Below the pieces are notes generated by a model. It was given only the letters and a program-made list of their open reading frames with translations, was not told the origin of the DNA and ran no database searches. From the NCBI RefSeq assembly GCF_904424705.1, contig NZ_CAJGBF010000002.1, positions 62,001 to 126,000 on the forward strand: a stretch of 64,000 nt of DNA, given 5' to 3'. Positions 54,849 through 64,000 of this stretch are shown in pieces; the first letter of the stretch is position 1, and every line of letters begins with the position of its first letter. Made by a program: the position numbers and the translations under genes. The stretch comes from Rossellomorea arthrocnemi. Lineage in GTDB: Bacteria; Bacillota; Bacilli; Bacillales; Bacillaceae_B.

Positions 54849-55811
54849 TTAATATTTTCTCTTCCCGATAAAGTTCGCAATATTTTTAAGGCTTTTCTTT
54901 ACCCTGTTATATGGGAGTTGATCCAGGTCTTTAAGAGCTTTATCCAGGTACATTCTACTGAGGTCATGGGATCGCTCAATGGCATCCGTTGCCAGGATGG
55001 AAGTAATGACCTCTTTCATCTCGTCCGGAGTGGTATATTCCGTCACTTTTTCGATCTTCGACTTTAAATCCGGGCTTTCCATGGCATATAGAATCGGAAG
55101 GGTGATATTCCCTTGCCACAAGTCACTTCCAGCAGGTTTCCCCAGTTCCTCTTCACTAGCTGTAAGGTCTAATATATCATCCGTGATTTGAAAGCTCATC
55201 CCCACATTGTAGCCAAAACGGTAAAGACGCCTGTGAATCTCTTCAGGAGCACCCGAAGCAATAGCACCCAGCTGGCAGCTTACAGCTATAAGCAAAGCGG
55301 TTTTCCTTTTAATTCGTAAAAGATAATTCCTCAAATTCTGATCAAATCGATATTTGTCTTCAATTTGTGCAATTTCTCCCTTACACAATTCTACCAGTGT
55401 GTGTGATAAAATTTTATGTGCCTCTGGAACTTTTATATGAGTCATATATTCAAGAGCACGTGCAAAAATATAATCCCCTGTATACATGGCGATACGATTA
55501 TCCCATTGCGCTTTGATCGTCGGTTTTCCCCTTCTCAGCTCTGCATCATCGATAACATCATCATGCACAAGGGAAGCCATATGCATCAGTTCTAATGCAA
55601 CCGCTACATTTTTCACAATATTGATATCATATTGCCCAAACTTTGCAGACAGCAATACAAACACGGGACGGATTCTCTTCCCACCTGCCTGTAAAAGGTG
55701 AAGGGATGCCTCTTGTAAAAGCTTGGACTCTGACTCAATCGCCACTTCCAGTTCCTTTTCAATTTCATCTATATCCGTTTTAAGAAACGAATACATCCTG
55801 TTTAGCTTCAT
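54849..55811 (-). CDS. hepT: Heptaprenyl diphosphate synthase component II
   Basis: 320 aa, trans-polyprenyl synthase fold. First Asp-rich motif LVHDDVIDDAELRRG (about 81-95), second QITDDILDL (about 207-215), GGKRIRP substrate arginine near 43-49. With HepS it elongates farnesyl diphosphate to C35 heptaprenyl diphosphate, the menaquinone-7 side chain. It follows menG by 27 bases. Confidence 0.95.
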   Translation of the reverse strand: MKLNRMYSFLKTDIDEIEKELEVAIESESKLLQEASLHLLQAGGKRIRPVFVLLSAKFGQYDINIVKNVAVALELMHMASLVHDDVIDDAELRRGKPTIKAQWDNRIAMYTGDYIFARALEYMTHIKVPEAHKILSHTLVELCKGEIAQIEDKYRFDQNLRNYLLRIKRKTALLIAVSCQLGAIASGAPEEIHRRLYRFGYNVGMSFQITDDILDLTASEEELGKPAGSDLWQGNITLPILYAMESPDLKSKIEKVTEYTTPDEMKEVITSILATDAIERSHDLSRMYLDKALKDLDQLPYNRVKKSLKNIANFIGKRKY

Positions 55812-55838
55812 AGTTTTTCCACCTAATTTACGAATTTC

Positions 55839-56534
55839 TTACTTTCTGCCGGAATGCATGGCGGCAACCCCGCCACTATATGGCTTCACATGTATATCCT
55901 TAAAGCCCGCTTCTTGGAACATTCCTGCAAGCTCCTTCATACCCGGGAAATCTCTTGCAGATTCCTGAAGCCAGGAATATTCACTAAAGCTTTTGGCAAA
56001 GACCTTACCGAACAAAGGCATCACAAATCGGAAATATGCGTAGTACATCTGTTTGAATCCGAACATGGTCGGTTGAGAGGTTTCAAGGCAAACCGCCATT
56101 CCACCAGGCTTAACAACACGGTTCATTTCTTTTAGGACGTGTAGATAGTCAGGTACATTTCGTAAACCGAAACCTATCGTCACATAATCAAATGTGTTAT
56201 CGTCGAAAGGCAGTTCCATTGCGTTCCCATGAATCAGTTCGATGTTGTTTGTATGTTTAACTTTTTCTTTTCCGATGGAAAGCATATTTTGACTGAAGTC
56301 CAGCCCTACGACACTGCCGGAATCACCGACTTTTTCTCCTATGGCCAATGTCCAGTCCGCGGTTCCGCAGCAAACGTCAAGAGCCTTGGAACCAGGCTTC
56401 ACATTCATATGCTTCATCGTATCTTTTCTCCACTTCTTATGCTGTTGAAAACTGATTACCGAGTTCATCTTGTCATAATTGGAGTAAATTTTTTCAAATA
56501 CTCCGTGGACTTTTTGTTCTTTCGACTGCTGCAT
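55839..56534 (-). CDS. menG: Demethylmenaquinone methyltransferase MenG
   Basis: 231 aa, UbiE/MenG family. SAM motif [17 protein letters not shown] (about 49-65), [10 protein letters not shown], and [23 protein letters not shown]. It makes the final C-methylation of menaquinone. Located between hepS (6 bases) and hepT, so the whole side-chain and methylation set is one operon. Also known as menH/ubiE in Bacillus. Confidence 0.95.
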   Translation of the reverse strand: MQQSKEQKVHGVFEKIYSNYDKMNSVISFQQHKKWRKDTMKHMNVKPGSKALDVCCGTADWTLAIGEKVGDSGSVVGLDFSQNMLSIGKEKVKHTNNIELIHGNAMELPFDDNTFDYVTIGFGLRNVPDYLHVLKEMNRVVKPGGMAVCLETSQPTMFGFKQMYYAYFRFVMPLFGKVFAKSFSEYSWLQESARDFPGMKELAGMFQEAGFKDIHVKPYSGGVAAMHSGRK

Positions 56535-56540
56535 GTCGTA

Positions 56541-57374
56541 TTACCCTTCTTCCGCGTATAGTTTGGTCATAGGTTCAGGCTGCACATAAGGTAACAGCTC
56601 TACAATAAGCTTCTTAAAATAGGGCGTCACCGGCTCGATTGTCTCTAACTGAGCTTGGACCCTTTTCTTTGTCCGTTCAATGAGTCCATCTATTTGAGAT
56701 AGCAAATGTCCGGTCTCATCCTTTGTTAAGTGTAAAGACCGTTCTTCCTGATCGGTACTGCCTGACAAAATGGATAACGCCTTGATAAAGCTTGTATTCT
56801 GTGAATGTCCGAGACTGATTTTCTCCTGAACAAGCTTCTTATAGAGCAGCGCCTCCTCAACGATCCCAATCCATTGATTATCTTCAAAAAACCGAAAGAA
56901 GTTGGAAACAATCGCTGATTCTCTCATTTTCACTCTCTTCATGAGTTCATCAAGATTTTTATGTCCGTCTTTGTAAATGGAAATTTTGCTTTCGTTTACT
57001 TCTTTAATCGCTTTTGCTAAATTCGAAATAAGTTCTACATCATCTGTTTCTGCGAGAATCTTATAATAGAGGCTGCTAAAGTAAACCCCTGCAAGAACCG
57101 TCAGCTGCCTTTCCTTCAAGGGATCACGCTCAGAAATTGTAACCTTTTCATGAGTATCAAGGGCTATCTGCAATAACATGGCAGTCGAAATCCACTGTAC
57201 AACTTCTTTACTGATCGCCCTTCCTTCACTTACGAAAGGCAGAAGCAGAAAATAGATTCTGTCCCGGTCAATATACGGTTGATCTATGTATTCCTTTAGA
57301 TAAGAGTGATGCAACTGCTTTTCTATGTATTGATGAATGATATTCGCTTGATGGTTACAATCAATGAATTTCAT
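56541..57374 (-). CDS. hepS: Heptaprenyl diphosphate synthase component I
   Basis: 277 aa, somewhat longer than the B. subtilis protein (about 250). All-helical, no Asp-rich motif: this is the small non-catalytic subunit that sets chain length with HepT. The IYFLLLPFVSEG and ERQLTVLAGVYFSSLYYKILAETDDVELISNLAKAI stretches are typical. The start may be later than given, since no strong SD is seen at 57374. An extended -10 (TGGTATAAT, 57429-57434) could drive hepS-menG-hepT independently of mtrB. Confidence 0.88.
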   Translation of the reverse strand: MKFIDCNHQANIIHQYIEKQLHHSYLKEYIDQPYIDRDRIYFLLLPFVSEGRAISKEVVQWISTAMLLQIALDTHEKVTISERDPLKERQLTVLAGVYFSSLYYKILAETDDVELISNLAKAIKEVNESKISIYKDGHKNLDELMKRVKMRESAIVSNFFRFFEDNQWIGIVEEALLYKKLVQEKISLGHSQNTSFIKALSILSGSTDQEERSLHLTKDETGHLLSQIDGLIERTKKRVQAQLETIEPVTPYFKKLIVELLPYVQPEPMTKLYAEEG

Positions 57375-57573
57375 ACCCTTTAATCCCCATTTCTTCTATG
57401 TATCAGTCTATAAATTTCAGCATTAGGTATTATACCATAAAATCCTCCACAATAGGGAGCATGAGACTCATCTCCATCAAGCAGATTATAACAAAGGGGA
57501 CGACCACGAAGCCAAAGACTTCTTAGTCCGTCCCACCATTATTCTTCTCTATCCGTAAAATTCAGAATAGAGA

Positions 57574-57795
57574 TTATTTCTTGTTATCACTTTCAACTTC
57601 GCCGTAGCTGGTGACGATTGTGGCTTTTCCTCTTACTTTAATCGCAGATGTGTGATCCGTAAATTGGGCAATCATCACTTCACCTTTATCCAATTTTTCT
57701 GAATGATGAAACCTGGTGTCAGTTCCTCTTGTCAGCCCGATCACGTTTACACCGTCTTCAATTGCTTTAATGACAATATAATCATTTGAATTCAT
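57574..57795 (-). CDS. mtrB: trp RNA-binding attenuation protein TRAP
   Basis: 73 aa, essentially full-length [25 protein letters not shown], then [35 protein letters not shown], including the Lys/Lys/Arg (KL.KGE and VRGKA) that bind GAG/UAG repeats in RNA. With tryptophan bound, an 11-mer ring ends transcription of the trp operon. It is 12 bases after folE, the mtrAB operon. The trp structural genes are not in this window. Confidence 0.96.
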   Translation of the reverse strand: MNSNDYIVIKAIEDGVNVIGLTRGTDTRFHHSEKLDKGEVMIAQFTDHTSAIKVRGKATIVTSYGEVESDNKK

Positions 57796-57807
57796 CAGTC
57801 GTCACTC

Positions 57808-58374
57808 CTAATTCTTTATAAAAGAAAGCACTTCGCTGCGTGCCTGAGAGTCCTCTTTAAACGTACCTCTTACCGCTGTTGTCACTGTACTTGAGCCCGG
57901 CTTCTTCACACCACGCATCGTCATGCACATATGCTCGGCTTCGACAACGACCATGGCACCGTGAGGAAGAAGGGTTTCCATGATCGTATCCGCCACTGTT
58001 GACGTGATTCTTTCCTGAAGCTGAGGACGTTTAGCAACAGATTCAACAGCCCTTGCAAGTTTACTTAATCCTGCTACACGGCCATCTCTTGGAATATAAG
58101 CAACATGGGCTTTTCCATAGAATGGTACCAGGTGGTGCTCGCACATTGAGTAGAAAGGAATATCCTTCACTAGCACAAGCTCTTCGTGTTCTTCACTGAA
58201 TATGGTTTCAAAGTATTCTTTGGGGTCGTGACCGAGTCCAGAGAACACTTCTGCATACATTTTCGCCACGCGCTTTGGCGTATCTAATAAACCTTCTCTA
58301 TTAGGATTCTCTCCAATAGCTTCTAATATTAATCGAACTGCTTCTTCTATTTGGCCATGATTGACTTGTGCCAT
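57808..58374 (-). CDS. folE: GTP cyclohydrolase I
   Basis: 188 aa. [22 protein letters not shown] holds the zinc Cys and catalytic His residues; [23 protein letters not shown] and [16 protein letters not shown] are the other family motifs. It makes dihydroneopterin triphosphate, the first step of folate synthesis. Known as mtrA in B. subtilis, in operon with mtrB. Confidence 0.96.
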   Translation of the reverse strand: MAQVNHGQIEEAVRLILEAIGENPNREGLLDTPKRVAKMYAEVFSGLGHDPKEYFETIFSEEHEELVLVKDIPFYSMCEHHLVPFYGKAHVAYIPRDGRVAGLSKLARAVESVAKRPQLQERITSTVADTIMETLLPHGAMVVVEAEHMCMTMRGVKKPGSSTVTTAVRGTFKEDSQARSEVLSFIKN

Positions 58375-58554
58375 AATGTTGTCCTCCTAAAATAACTTAA
58401 AGAAATAGTAACATTGTTAATATTAGCACAAGCCCATAATGTCATCAAAGACTAGTGCTTTAGAAGTTATATAATAATATAAAATCATCAATAAAAGAAG
58501 AACATTTCATACATAATTTTGAGGAGAACATTTCATACTATTAATGAGAATAAC

Positions 58555-58586
58555 AAAAAAGGCCGCATATTCATGCGACCTTTTCG
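58555..58586 (-). terminator. Terminator of hbs
   Basis: AAGGTCGCAT-GAAT-ATGCGGCCTT followed by TTTT on the minus strand, 20 bases past the hbs stop. Confidence 0.9.
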
Positions 58587-58605
58587 TTACGCTCAAAGTA
58601 TGTAA

Positions 58606-58878
58606 TTATTTTACAGCTTCTTTAAGCGCTTTACCTGGTTTGAAAGCAGGTACTTTGCTAGCTGAGATTTCGATCTCTTCACCTGTTTGTGGGTTGCGAC
58701 CTTTACGGGCTGCACGCTCACGTACTTCGAAGTTACCGAATCCGATTAATTGTACTTTATCACCGTTTGCAAGTGAATTTTGAATTGTATCGAAAACAGC
58801 GTCAACCGCTTTAGTAGCGTCCTTCTTAGATAGCTCAGCAGCTTCTGCAACAGCATTGATTAGTTCTGTCTTATTCAT
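58606..58878 (-). CDS. hbs: Histone-like DNA-binding protein HBsu
   Basis: 90 aa starting [24 protein letters not shown] follows GGAGGTGAATGGC. The HU/IHF signature [24 protein letters not shown] (about 46-69) forms the DNA-binding arms. It compacts the nucleoid as a dimer. The position between folE and spoIVA is that of B. subtilis hbs. A 24-base palindrome lies upstream (58993-59016). Confidence 0.96.
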   Translation of the reverse strand: MNKTELINAVAEAAELSKKDATKAVDAVFDTIQNSLANGDKVQLIGFGNFEVRERAARKGRNPQTGEEIEISASKVPAFKPGKALKEAVK

Positions 58879-58992
58879 GCCATTCACCTCCTCCCAAGGA
58901 AATGTCTCAGTCATGATTCATTTACTTTAATATCATTAGTAAACAACTTTAGCGAATTCTATACATTAAATGTAGAAAAAACGCTTGAAAAC

Positions 58993-59016
58993 GTTGTTGA
59001 ATCAATATTCAACAAC
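58993..59016. promoter_or_regulatory. Perfect 10-bp-arm palindrome upstream of hbs
   Basis: GTTGTTGAAT, CAAT, ATTCAACAAC. It is about 115 bases upstream of the hbs ATG, where an operator could act. No known regulator consensus recognised. Confidence 0.4.
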
Positions 59017-59462
59017 AATTCTGTTAAAAGATTATCACAATAGATTGACCTTAGCAAGAACAAATCAAGAAATAATGGGAATCTTTTCTTATTTGAAACA
59101 CAAATGTAATAGAATCACCCTCTATCCCTTTACTCTTGCACTATATTCAACCTATCACTTCTTTTAGATGACTGCAACTTATACCTTCACCTGTCAGGTA
59201 CTCTATCTTACTTCCCAACCTCGGAATCCCTTAAACATCAATCCCTATTCACCTCCGCGATGCATATCCTTCAAAATGATCTATTTAATGAAATGTTCAT
59301 TTCAAGAACCCATGTGTACCAAGGGTTTAGTGCTTCCTTATTTGTTTTCGCACCTTTTCCTTACGTACTGAAATTTTATAAATATACAGTGTGAAATTCA
59401 GCAATCCAATATCAAAATCAAACAAAAAATTCAAACCTATAGTGATGGTTACAAAAAACCAA

Positions 59463-59490
59463 AATAAAAAAGACCCTCCTAAGAAGGTCA
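59463..59490 (-). terminator. Terminator of spoIVA
   Basis: GACCTTC-TTAG-GAGGGTC followed by TTTTTT on the minus strand, a few bases past the spoIVA stop. Confidence 0.85.
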
Positions 59491-59497
59491 AAAGCTT

Positions 59498-60976
59498 TTA
59501 TAATATGATGGCGATTAATCCACCTGATCCTTCATTGATAATTCTTTCTAAGGTATCCTTGAGTTTATATCTTGCATTCTCAGGCATTAAGGATAGTTTA
59601 GCCTGAATCCCTTCTCTTACGATAGAACTTAAGCTTCTTCCGAAGATATCGGAATTCCAGATGGATAAAGGATCATCTTCGAAATCCTGCATCAAGTAGC
59701 GCACCAGTTCTTCGCTTTGCTTTTCTGTACCGATGATTGGTTCGAACTTAGACTGTACATCTACTTTTATCATGTGTATCGATGGAGCCACCGCTTTCAA
59801 GCTGACTCCGAACCTTGCGCCCTGTCTGATGATTTCAGGTTCATCGAGGCTCATATCATTCAATGATGGAGCGGCGATGCCGTATCCTGTCTGCTTCACC
59901 ATTCTCAATGCATCAGAAATCTGATCATATTCCGCTTTGGCATGAGCGAAATCCTGCATTAATTCCAGGAGATGATCTTTCCCTCGAATTTCCACTCCCA
60001 CAATCTCCTTAAGGACTTCATCGTATAGTTCATCTGGAGCATACAAGTCGATTTCCGCAATCCCCTGCCCCATATCAATACCGGCAAGCCCGGCACGTTC
60101 GATATGATCGAATTCACTGAAATAATGAACTACACGGTCCACATCCCTGAGGCGCTTAATATCCTTGACTGTTTCCTTAACAGCTTCCTGATAGTTCTGC
60201 CTTAACCAATGCTCTTCTTTTAGTACCATTACCCAGCTAGGAAGATTGACATTCACTTCAAGTACCGGGAATTCAAATAGCGCTTCTCTAAGTACATTGA
60301 GAACATCCGAGTCCCTCATGCTTTCCACACTCATCGCGAGAACTGGAATGTCGTACTTATCCTGCAGTTTCATTCTCAGGTCTTCTGTCTCAGGTGCATG
60401 TGGCCTTGCCGAGTTGATGACCATGATAAATGGCTTACCTACCTCTTTCAGTTCCTCAATGACACGTTCTTCAGCCTCAATATAGTCACCTCTGCCAATT
60501 TCCCCGATGGAGCCGTCTGTTGTTACAACCACTCCGATCGTAGAATGTTCCTGGATGACTTTCCGTGTACCGATCTCGGCGGCTTCATGGAATGGAATAG
60601 GCTCTTCATACCATGGGGTATTGATCATTCTAGGGCCATTTTCATCTTCATATCCTTTAGCACCCGGGACAGTATATCCCACACAATCTACCAATCTAAT
60701 ATTCACTTCAAGACCTTCATCGACGTGAACAGAGATGGCTTGATTTGGAACAAACTTCGGTTCAGTCGTCATGATGGTTCTGCCTGCAGCACTTTGAGGC
60801 AACTCATCCTGCGCTCTTGCACGTTCTGATTCGCTTGCGATGTTAGGAAGGACGACAAGTTCCATGAACTTCTTGATGAATGTTGATTTTCCTGTTCTAA
60901 CCGCTCCTACCACACCTAAATAGATATCTCCGCCTGTTCTTTCGGCAATGTCTTTAAATAGATCGACTCTTTCCAA
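59498..60976 (-). CDS. spoIVA: Stage IV sporulation protein A, SpoIVA
   Basis: 492 aa from a TTG at 60976 with GGGAGGG 6 bases upstream; this gives exactly the B. subtilis length and N terminus (MERVDLFKD for MEKVDIFKD). Walker A GAVRTGKS (about 24-31) belongs to the TRAFAC-like ATPase domain. The long helical middle and the C-terminal GSGGLIAIIL anchor it on SpoVM. It polymerises with ATP hydrolysis on the forespore surface to form the coat basement layer. A possible sigma-E promoter (TCATAAG, 15 bases, CATAAAT) lies at 61042-61070. Confidence 0.96.
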   Translation of the reverse strand: MERVDLFKDIAERTGGDIYLGVVGAVRTGKSTFIKKFMELVVLPNIASESERARAQDELPQSAAGRTIMTTEPKFVPNQAISVHVDEGLEVNIRLVDCVGYTVPGAKGYEDENGPRMINTPWYEEPIPFHEAAEIGTRKVIQEHSTIGVVVTTDGSIGEIGRGDYIEAEERVIEELKEVGKPFIMVINSARPHAPETEDLRMKLQDKYDIPVLAMSVESMRDSDVLNVLREALFEFPVLEVNVNLPSWVMVLKEEHWLRQNYQEAVKETVKDIKRLRDVDRVVHYFSEFDHIERAGLAGIDMGQGIAEIDLYAPDELYDEVLKEIVGVEIRGKDHLLELMQDFAHAKAEYDQISDALRMVKQTGYGIAAPSLNDMSLDEPEIIRQGARFGVSLKAVAPSIHMIKVDVQSKFEPIIGTEKQSEELVRYLMQDFEDDPLSIWNSDIFGRSLSSIVREGIQAKLSLMPENARYKLKDTLERIINEGSGGLIAIIL

Positions 60977-61191
60977 GAGATTCCCTCCCATCTTATATTC
61001 CAGGGATGTTTCATCCGTGTATTCTGTGTCTCACATTCTATATTTATGATGTTGTCCCAACGACTTATGACTATTAATATGCTATTTTCCCCCCCTTATG
61101 AGTAAAAGTGAAAAATTTATTATGTCTTTAGCATTTATGATCATTTGTTTTGATGAAATAACCCTATAAAGGATGACATAAAAAAATAATA

Positions 61192-61232
61192 ACCCTTCCC
61201 TTACAATATATTTTGCAAGGAAAGGGTTATGC
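61192..61232 (-). terminator. Terminator of yphF
   Basis: AACCCTT.CCTT..GCAA and TTGT.AAGG.AAGGGTT pair on the minus strand, followed by ATTATTTTTTT. Confidence 0.82.
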
Positions 61233-61961
61233 CTATTTTGTCATAAAGACAGGTTCGTTATTTTCATCGATCGTATACGGTAAGGAATATGCAGGAACAA
61301 AATATGTGTCATCCACAAGTAAATTCCGGATATCTTCACCCATTTTATATTTTTCATTACTGGATTTAAGCTTTTCAAATAAGTCCATGGAGTAATCCAC
61401 AAAGATATCACCGTCCCCGTTAATGACCAGAGGAAGGTTTTTATTTGAGTATGGGCTATTCACGTATACTTCATCGTCATAGCCGAGCTCCTTATAATTC
61501 AATGTATAGACATTGGTTGCTACCTCTTTTTTAAAAGGAGGATAGTCCTGAGCTTGGATCCTTATTTTTAATTCTCTGATTTGTTCAGCCATTCGAAGAT
61601 CGAATATCTTGACTTGGGGTTTTTCTTCCACATTTACCAGGACATATTGAAAAATACCACCGTTTTCAAACGCATTCCCTGGAATTTCAGGTAGGAATCT
61701 TGGTGACAATTTTCTAAAATCAATCGGATATTTTTGATAAATCGGAGTACCCTGGTCCCTGGTCTTAATCGGAAGCAGTCCACTGTTGTCCTTTTGATAG
61801 GTTTCCACTGCGTCTTGTACTGTCTTCACCTGGGTTTCATAAGGAATCTGATTTTGACTTAGCTCTTTCTCCGGGTACAAACAACCTGAAAGTACACTCA
61901 TCGTCAGTACAAGAAGAAATGCTGATATACTAAAGCGCTTCAATCTAAAACGTCCTTTCAA
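61233..61961 (-). CDS. yphF: Lipoprotein YphF
   Basis: 242 aa. A basic start and hydrophobic core (about 10-25) end in the lipobox LSGC (Cys at about 27), so it is a predicted membrane lipoprotein. The rest is hydrophilic with YETQVKTVQDAVETYQKDNSGLLPI. In B. subtilis yphF is next to spoIVA and yphE, as here. Function unknown; a role near sporulation is guilt by association only. Confidence 0.87.
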   Translation of the reverse strand: MKGRFRLKRFSISAFLLVLTMSVLSGCLYPEKELSQNQIPYETQVKTVQDAVETYQKDNSGLLPIKTRDQGTPIYQKYPIDFRKLSPRFLPEIPGNAFENGGIFQYVLVNVEEKPQVKIFDLRMAEQIRELKIRIQAQDYPPFKKEVATNVYTLNYKELGYDDEVYVNSPYSNKNLPLVINGDGDIFVDYSMDLFEKLKSSNEKYKMGEDIRNLLVDDTYFVPAYSLPYTIDENNEPVFMTK

Positions 61962-61972
61962 TCGGGCGGCCC

Positions 61973-62170
61973 CTAATTGGTGGGTCCGCTGAATACTATA
62001 TAAATCATCATAAGTCCACCAGCGATCATCAGTATGTATGCCATAAATGCAGTGATAAAGCGCAGGAATTTCTGCTTTATCTTATACCTGCTGAAATAGA
62101 TCGTTAATATGGCAAAAAACATGAATCCCATTGATGCAAACGAAATCCACATCTTCGTCATTGAATCCAA
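61973..62170 (-). CDS. yphE: YphE small membrane protein (DUF2768)
   Basis: 65 aa with two hydrophobic segments (about 9-27 and 39-60) separated by a basic loop SRYKIKQKF. A TTG at 62170 preceded by GGAGG (8 bases) is the likely start; an ATG three codons later is possible. It lies 11 bases before yphF. Function unknown. Confidence 0.82.
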   Translation of the reverse strand: MDSMTKMWISFASMGFMFFAILTIYFSRYKIKQKFLRFITAFMAYILMIAGGLMMIYIVFSGPTN

Positions 62171-62512
62171 AGTACATCCCTCCTGTTATCGAATGTATTA
62201 TATCATAAGATTTTTACTAAAGAATAGAAAAGAATGGTTGTTCATGAATCTGTTATAAACCTCATGTGGCTTTTCCCAGTTTCTTTACTAAACATCAAAA
62301 AAAAGCTTCTCAAGTATTTTAACATCCAAGACGTCAAAATACTCGAGGAGCTCTAAATAAGGGAGACCTACCCATCCATAGGCAAAGCTGTATATATTCA
62401 TGACAGTGTATGCAGGAGTGTCAGTGTTCGCATCCTCGAATGCCTATTATTTCAAGGATTAATTCTGCATTTATCAGAAATGGCTAATCTAGATCTCTTT
62501 ATTTTTTCAGGA
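62171..62512. other. Intergenic space yphE-gpsA
   Basis: 342 bases. It has the gpsA terminator at 62294-62352. Between that and gpsA, 62353-62512 shows no gene or repeat; it is the 3' region of the gpsA transcript. Confidence 0.5.
62294..62352 (-). terminator. Large terminator downstream of gpsA
   Basis: GCTCCTCGAGTATTTT and AAAATACTTGAGAAGC pair on the minus strand, with an inner loop and a following T9. It is about 160 bases past the gpsA stop, so the transcript has a long 3' tail. Confidence 0.8.
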
Positions 62513-63559
62513 TCAGGTTAAACGTTCACCAAGAATATTCACCAGGTCTTCCATTTCATTCGTTTTCACACGACCCATTAAATGGTCAACTGCTTCTTTC
62601 GCTTCGACTTTATTGAAAAGGACATCGTAAAGTGCATCTGTAATCGGCATATTCACTTCATATTTCTCAGCGAGCTGGTGAGCAGCTTTCGTCGTGCGTA
62701 CCCCTTCCACAACCATACCCATGTTGGCAAGGACCTCATCAAGGTTATGACCCTTCCCAAGCATGTTTCCGGCTCTCCAGTTTCTTGAATGCACACTTGT
62801 ACAGGTCACGATGAGATCACCAATACCTGTTAAACCTGAAAACGTTAATGGATTTGCACCCATTTTGGTTCCCAAACGAGCGATTTCCGCAAGTCCACGA
62901 GTAATAAGGGCCGCTTTGGCATTATCTCCATACCCCAAACCATCAGTAATTCCTGCTGCTAAGGCAATAATATTCTTTAAAGCTCCGCCGATTTCCACAC
63001 CGAGCATATCGGGGTTTGTATATACTCGGAAATTCATATTCATGAAAAGATCCTGGACTTCTTCAGCTGCCTTCATATCCTTAGAAGAAACAGTAACAGT
63101 CGTCGGATGCCTTAAGCTCACTTCTTCTGCGTGACTTGGTCCCGACAATACCACTACTGTATGTAAATTAGCAGGTGACATTTCATCTTCGATCAATTCC
63201 GAAATTCTGAGAAGGGAATCAGGTTCAACCCCCTTACTTACATGAACAACGGTCAACGGTGCACGTTGAACCTCTTGAATTTGCCCGAGAACCTCCCGGA
63301 TTGCTTTCGTAGGTACTGCCAGAATAATGGTATCAACGCCATCTAACGACTCTCTTAAGTCATGATACCCTTTAATGGTTTCCGGGAGCTCGATTTCTTT
63401 CAAATACTTTTCATTGGTATGCATAGAGTTGATTTCATCAATTTGCTCTTTCTTGTGGCCCCACAGTCTGACTTCCAATCCATTATCAGCAAGGACCATT
63501 GCAAGAGCGGTACCCCAGCTGCCTGCTCCAACTACTGTTACTTTTTTTGAACTTTTCAT
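62513..63559 (-). CDS. gpsA: Glycerol-3-phosphate dehydrogenase [NAD(P)+]
   Basis: 348 aa starting [29 protein letters not shown] at 63559 follows AAGGTGG. NAD(P) loop [24 protein letters not shown] and the catalytic lysine in [14 protein letters not shown], then [33 protein letters not shown]. It makes sn-glycerol-3-phosphate for phospholipids. It follows der by 17 bases. Confidence 0.96.
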   Translation of the reverse strand: MKSSKKVTVVGAGSWGTALAMVLADNGLEVRLWGHKKEQIDEINSMHTNEKYLKEIELPETIKGYHDLRESLDGVDTIILAVPTKAIREVLGQIQEVQRAPLTVVHVSKGVEPDSLLRISELIEDEMSPANLHTVVVLSGPSHAEEVSLRHPTTVTVSSKDMKAAEEVQDLFMNMNFRVYTNPDMLGVEIGGALKNIIALAAGITDGLGYGDNAKAALITRGLAEIARLGTKMGANPLTFSGLTGIGDLIVTCTSVHSRNWRAGNMLGKGHNLDEVLANMGMVVEGVRTTKAAHQLAEKYEVNMPITDALYDVLFNKVEAKEAVDHLMGRVKTNEMEDLVNILGERLT

Positions 63560-63576
63560 TTTTTTCACCCACCTTA

Positions 63577-64000
63577 TTATTTTCTTGCACGGGCAATAAT
63601 ACGAATAGGGGTTCCTTCAAATCCGAATGCATCACGAATTCTATTTTCCAAGAAGCGTTCATAAGAGAAATGCATTAATTCAGGGTCATTCACAAATACG
63701 ACGAATGTAGGAGGCTTCACTGCCACCTGTGTAGCATAGTAAATTCGGAGTCTCTTACCATTATCCGTCGGTGTTGGATTCATTGCAACAGCATCCATGA
63801 CCACTTCATTCAACACACTGGATTGTACACGCATGGCGTGATTTTCACTTGCCGTATTAATGATTGGCAGCAGCGTGTGAATGCGTTTTTTTGTTTTCGC
63901 AGAAAGGAAAACAATTGGGGCATAGTCAAGGAATTGGAAGTGTTCCCTGATATTCTTTTCCCATTTATTCATCGTTTTCTCGTCTTTATCCACAGCATCC
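63577..64000 (-). CDS. der: GTPase Der (EngA), C-terminal part
   Basis: The coding frame runs off the right window edge, so only about 141 residues are seen. They cover the end of the second GTPase domain ([20 protein letters not shown], with SA as the G5 motif) and the KH-like C-terminal domain ([54 protein letters not shown]). Der is a double GTPase needed for 50S ribosomal subunit assembly. Neighbour gpsA confirms the identity. Walker motifs lie outside the window. Confidence 0.95.
   Translation of the reverse strand, partial: DAVDKDEKTMNKWEKNIREHFQFLDYAPIVFLSAKTKKRIHTLLPIINTASENHAMRVQSSVLNEVVMDAVAMNPTPTDNGKRLRIYYATQVAVKPPTFVVFVNDPELMHFSYERFLENRIRDAFGFEGTPIRIIARARK

Larger units (their letters stand above)
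58879..59497. other. Intergenic space hbs-spoIVA
   Basis: 619 bases. The hbs side likely carries its promoters, and a palindrome GTTGTTGAAT-CAAT-ATTCAACAAC lies at 58993-59016. The spoIVA terminator is at 59463-59490. The open frames seen between 58985 and 59460 have no SD and no recognisable product, so I call no gene. Confidence 0.5.

Noticed and set aside
58985..59371. Two plus-strand open frames between hbs and spoIVA
   Set aside because: No SD, low-complexity AT-rich composition, no recognisable product.

Overview
The window is a stretch of chromosome from a spore-forming, low-to-moderate GC Gram-positive bacterium of the Bacillaceae. The gene order follows the Bacillus subtilis block running from der/gpsA/spoIVA/hbs down to ypwA almost gene for gene. 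Most genes lie on the minus strand, so the text below follows the map from high to low coordinates where operons are concerned. No rRNA or tRNA gene, insertion sequence, prophage or CRISPR array was seen. The sequence alone does not fix the species. The intergenic repeat families suggest a Bacillus sensu lato relative rather than B. subtilis itself (inference).

Region by region. 1-240: two tandem copies of a structured intergenic repeat. 279-4793: GyrI-like protein, carboxypeptidase Taq (ypwA), Fe-S DinG-type helicase (ypvA) and a 57-aa protein. 4890-7610: rlmL, RNase P RNA (rnpB), gpsB and ypsA. 7873-14725: cotD, the DNA-repair pair mrfA-mrfB, an Hsp20 protein, yppG, yppF, yppE, a yppD-like gene and sspM. 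This stretch is rich in spore genes, and three of them carry sigma-K-like promoters. 14875-21458: yppC, recU-ponA (plus strand), ypoC, nth and dnaD. 21843-25144: asnS, aspB, ypmB and ypmA. 25512-31406: a degenerate metallo-beta-lactamase-fold protein, dinG and the panBCD operon with a leader attenuator. 31686-37260: birA, cca, bshA, bshB1, mgsA, dapB and ypjD, tightly packed as one operon. 37422-40550: ypjC, a YugP-type protease, ypjB and ypjA. 40613-45617: the qcrABC menaquinol:cytochrome c reductase, ypiF, ypiB and ypiA. 45653-52980: a degenerate amidohydrolase-like gene and the aromatic supraoperon aroC-aroB-aroH-hisC-tyrA-aroA. 53383-58374: cheR, ndk, hepT, menG, hepS, mtrB and folE. 58606-64000: hbs, spoIVA, yphF, yphE, gpsA and the C-terminal part of der.

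Functional links. aroC/B/H/A and tyrA make chorismate and tyrosine precursors, and hisC supplies an aminotransferase. hepS/hepT/menG make the menaquinone side chain and do the last methylation, which feeds the qcr complex. panBCD makes pantothenate. bshA/bshB1 make bacillithiol. recU, mrfAB, nth, dinG and ypvA act in DNA repair or recombination. ponA, gpsB and recU belong to cell-wall growth and division or sit next to it.

Most of the window is conserved housekeeping DNA. The most interesting signals are: (1) a three-copy intergenic element whose stems covary, as expected for a folded RNA; (2) a panB leader with mutually exclusive terminator and antiterminator stems; (3) absence of trpEDCFBA from the aromatic supraoperon although the TRAP gene mtrB is kept; (4) two enzyme-fold proteins that have lost their metal-binding motifs. 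I saw no convincing wholly new multi-gene system.
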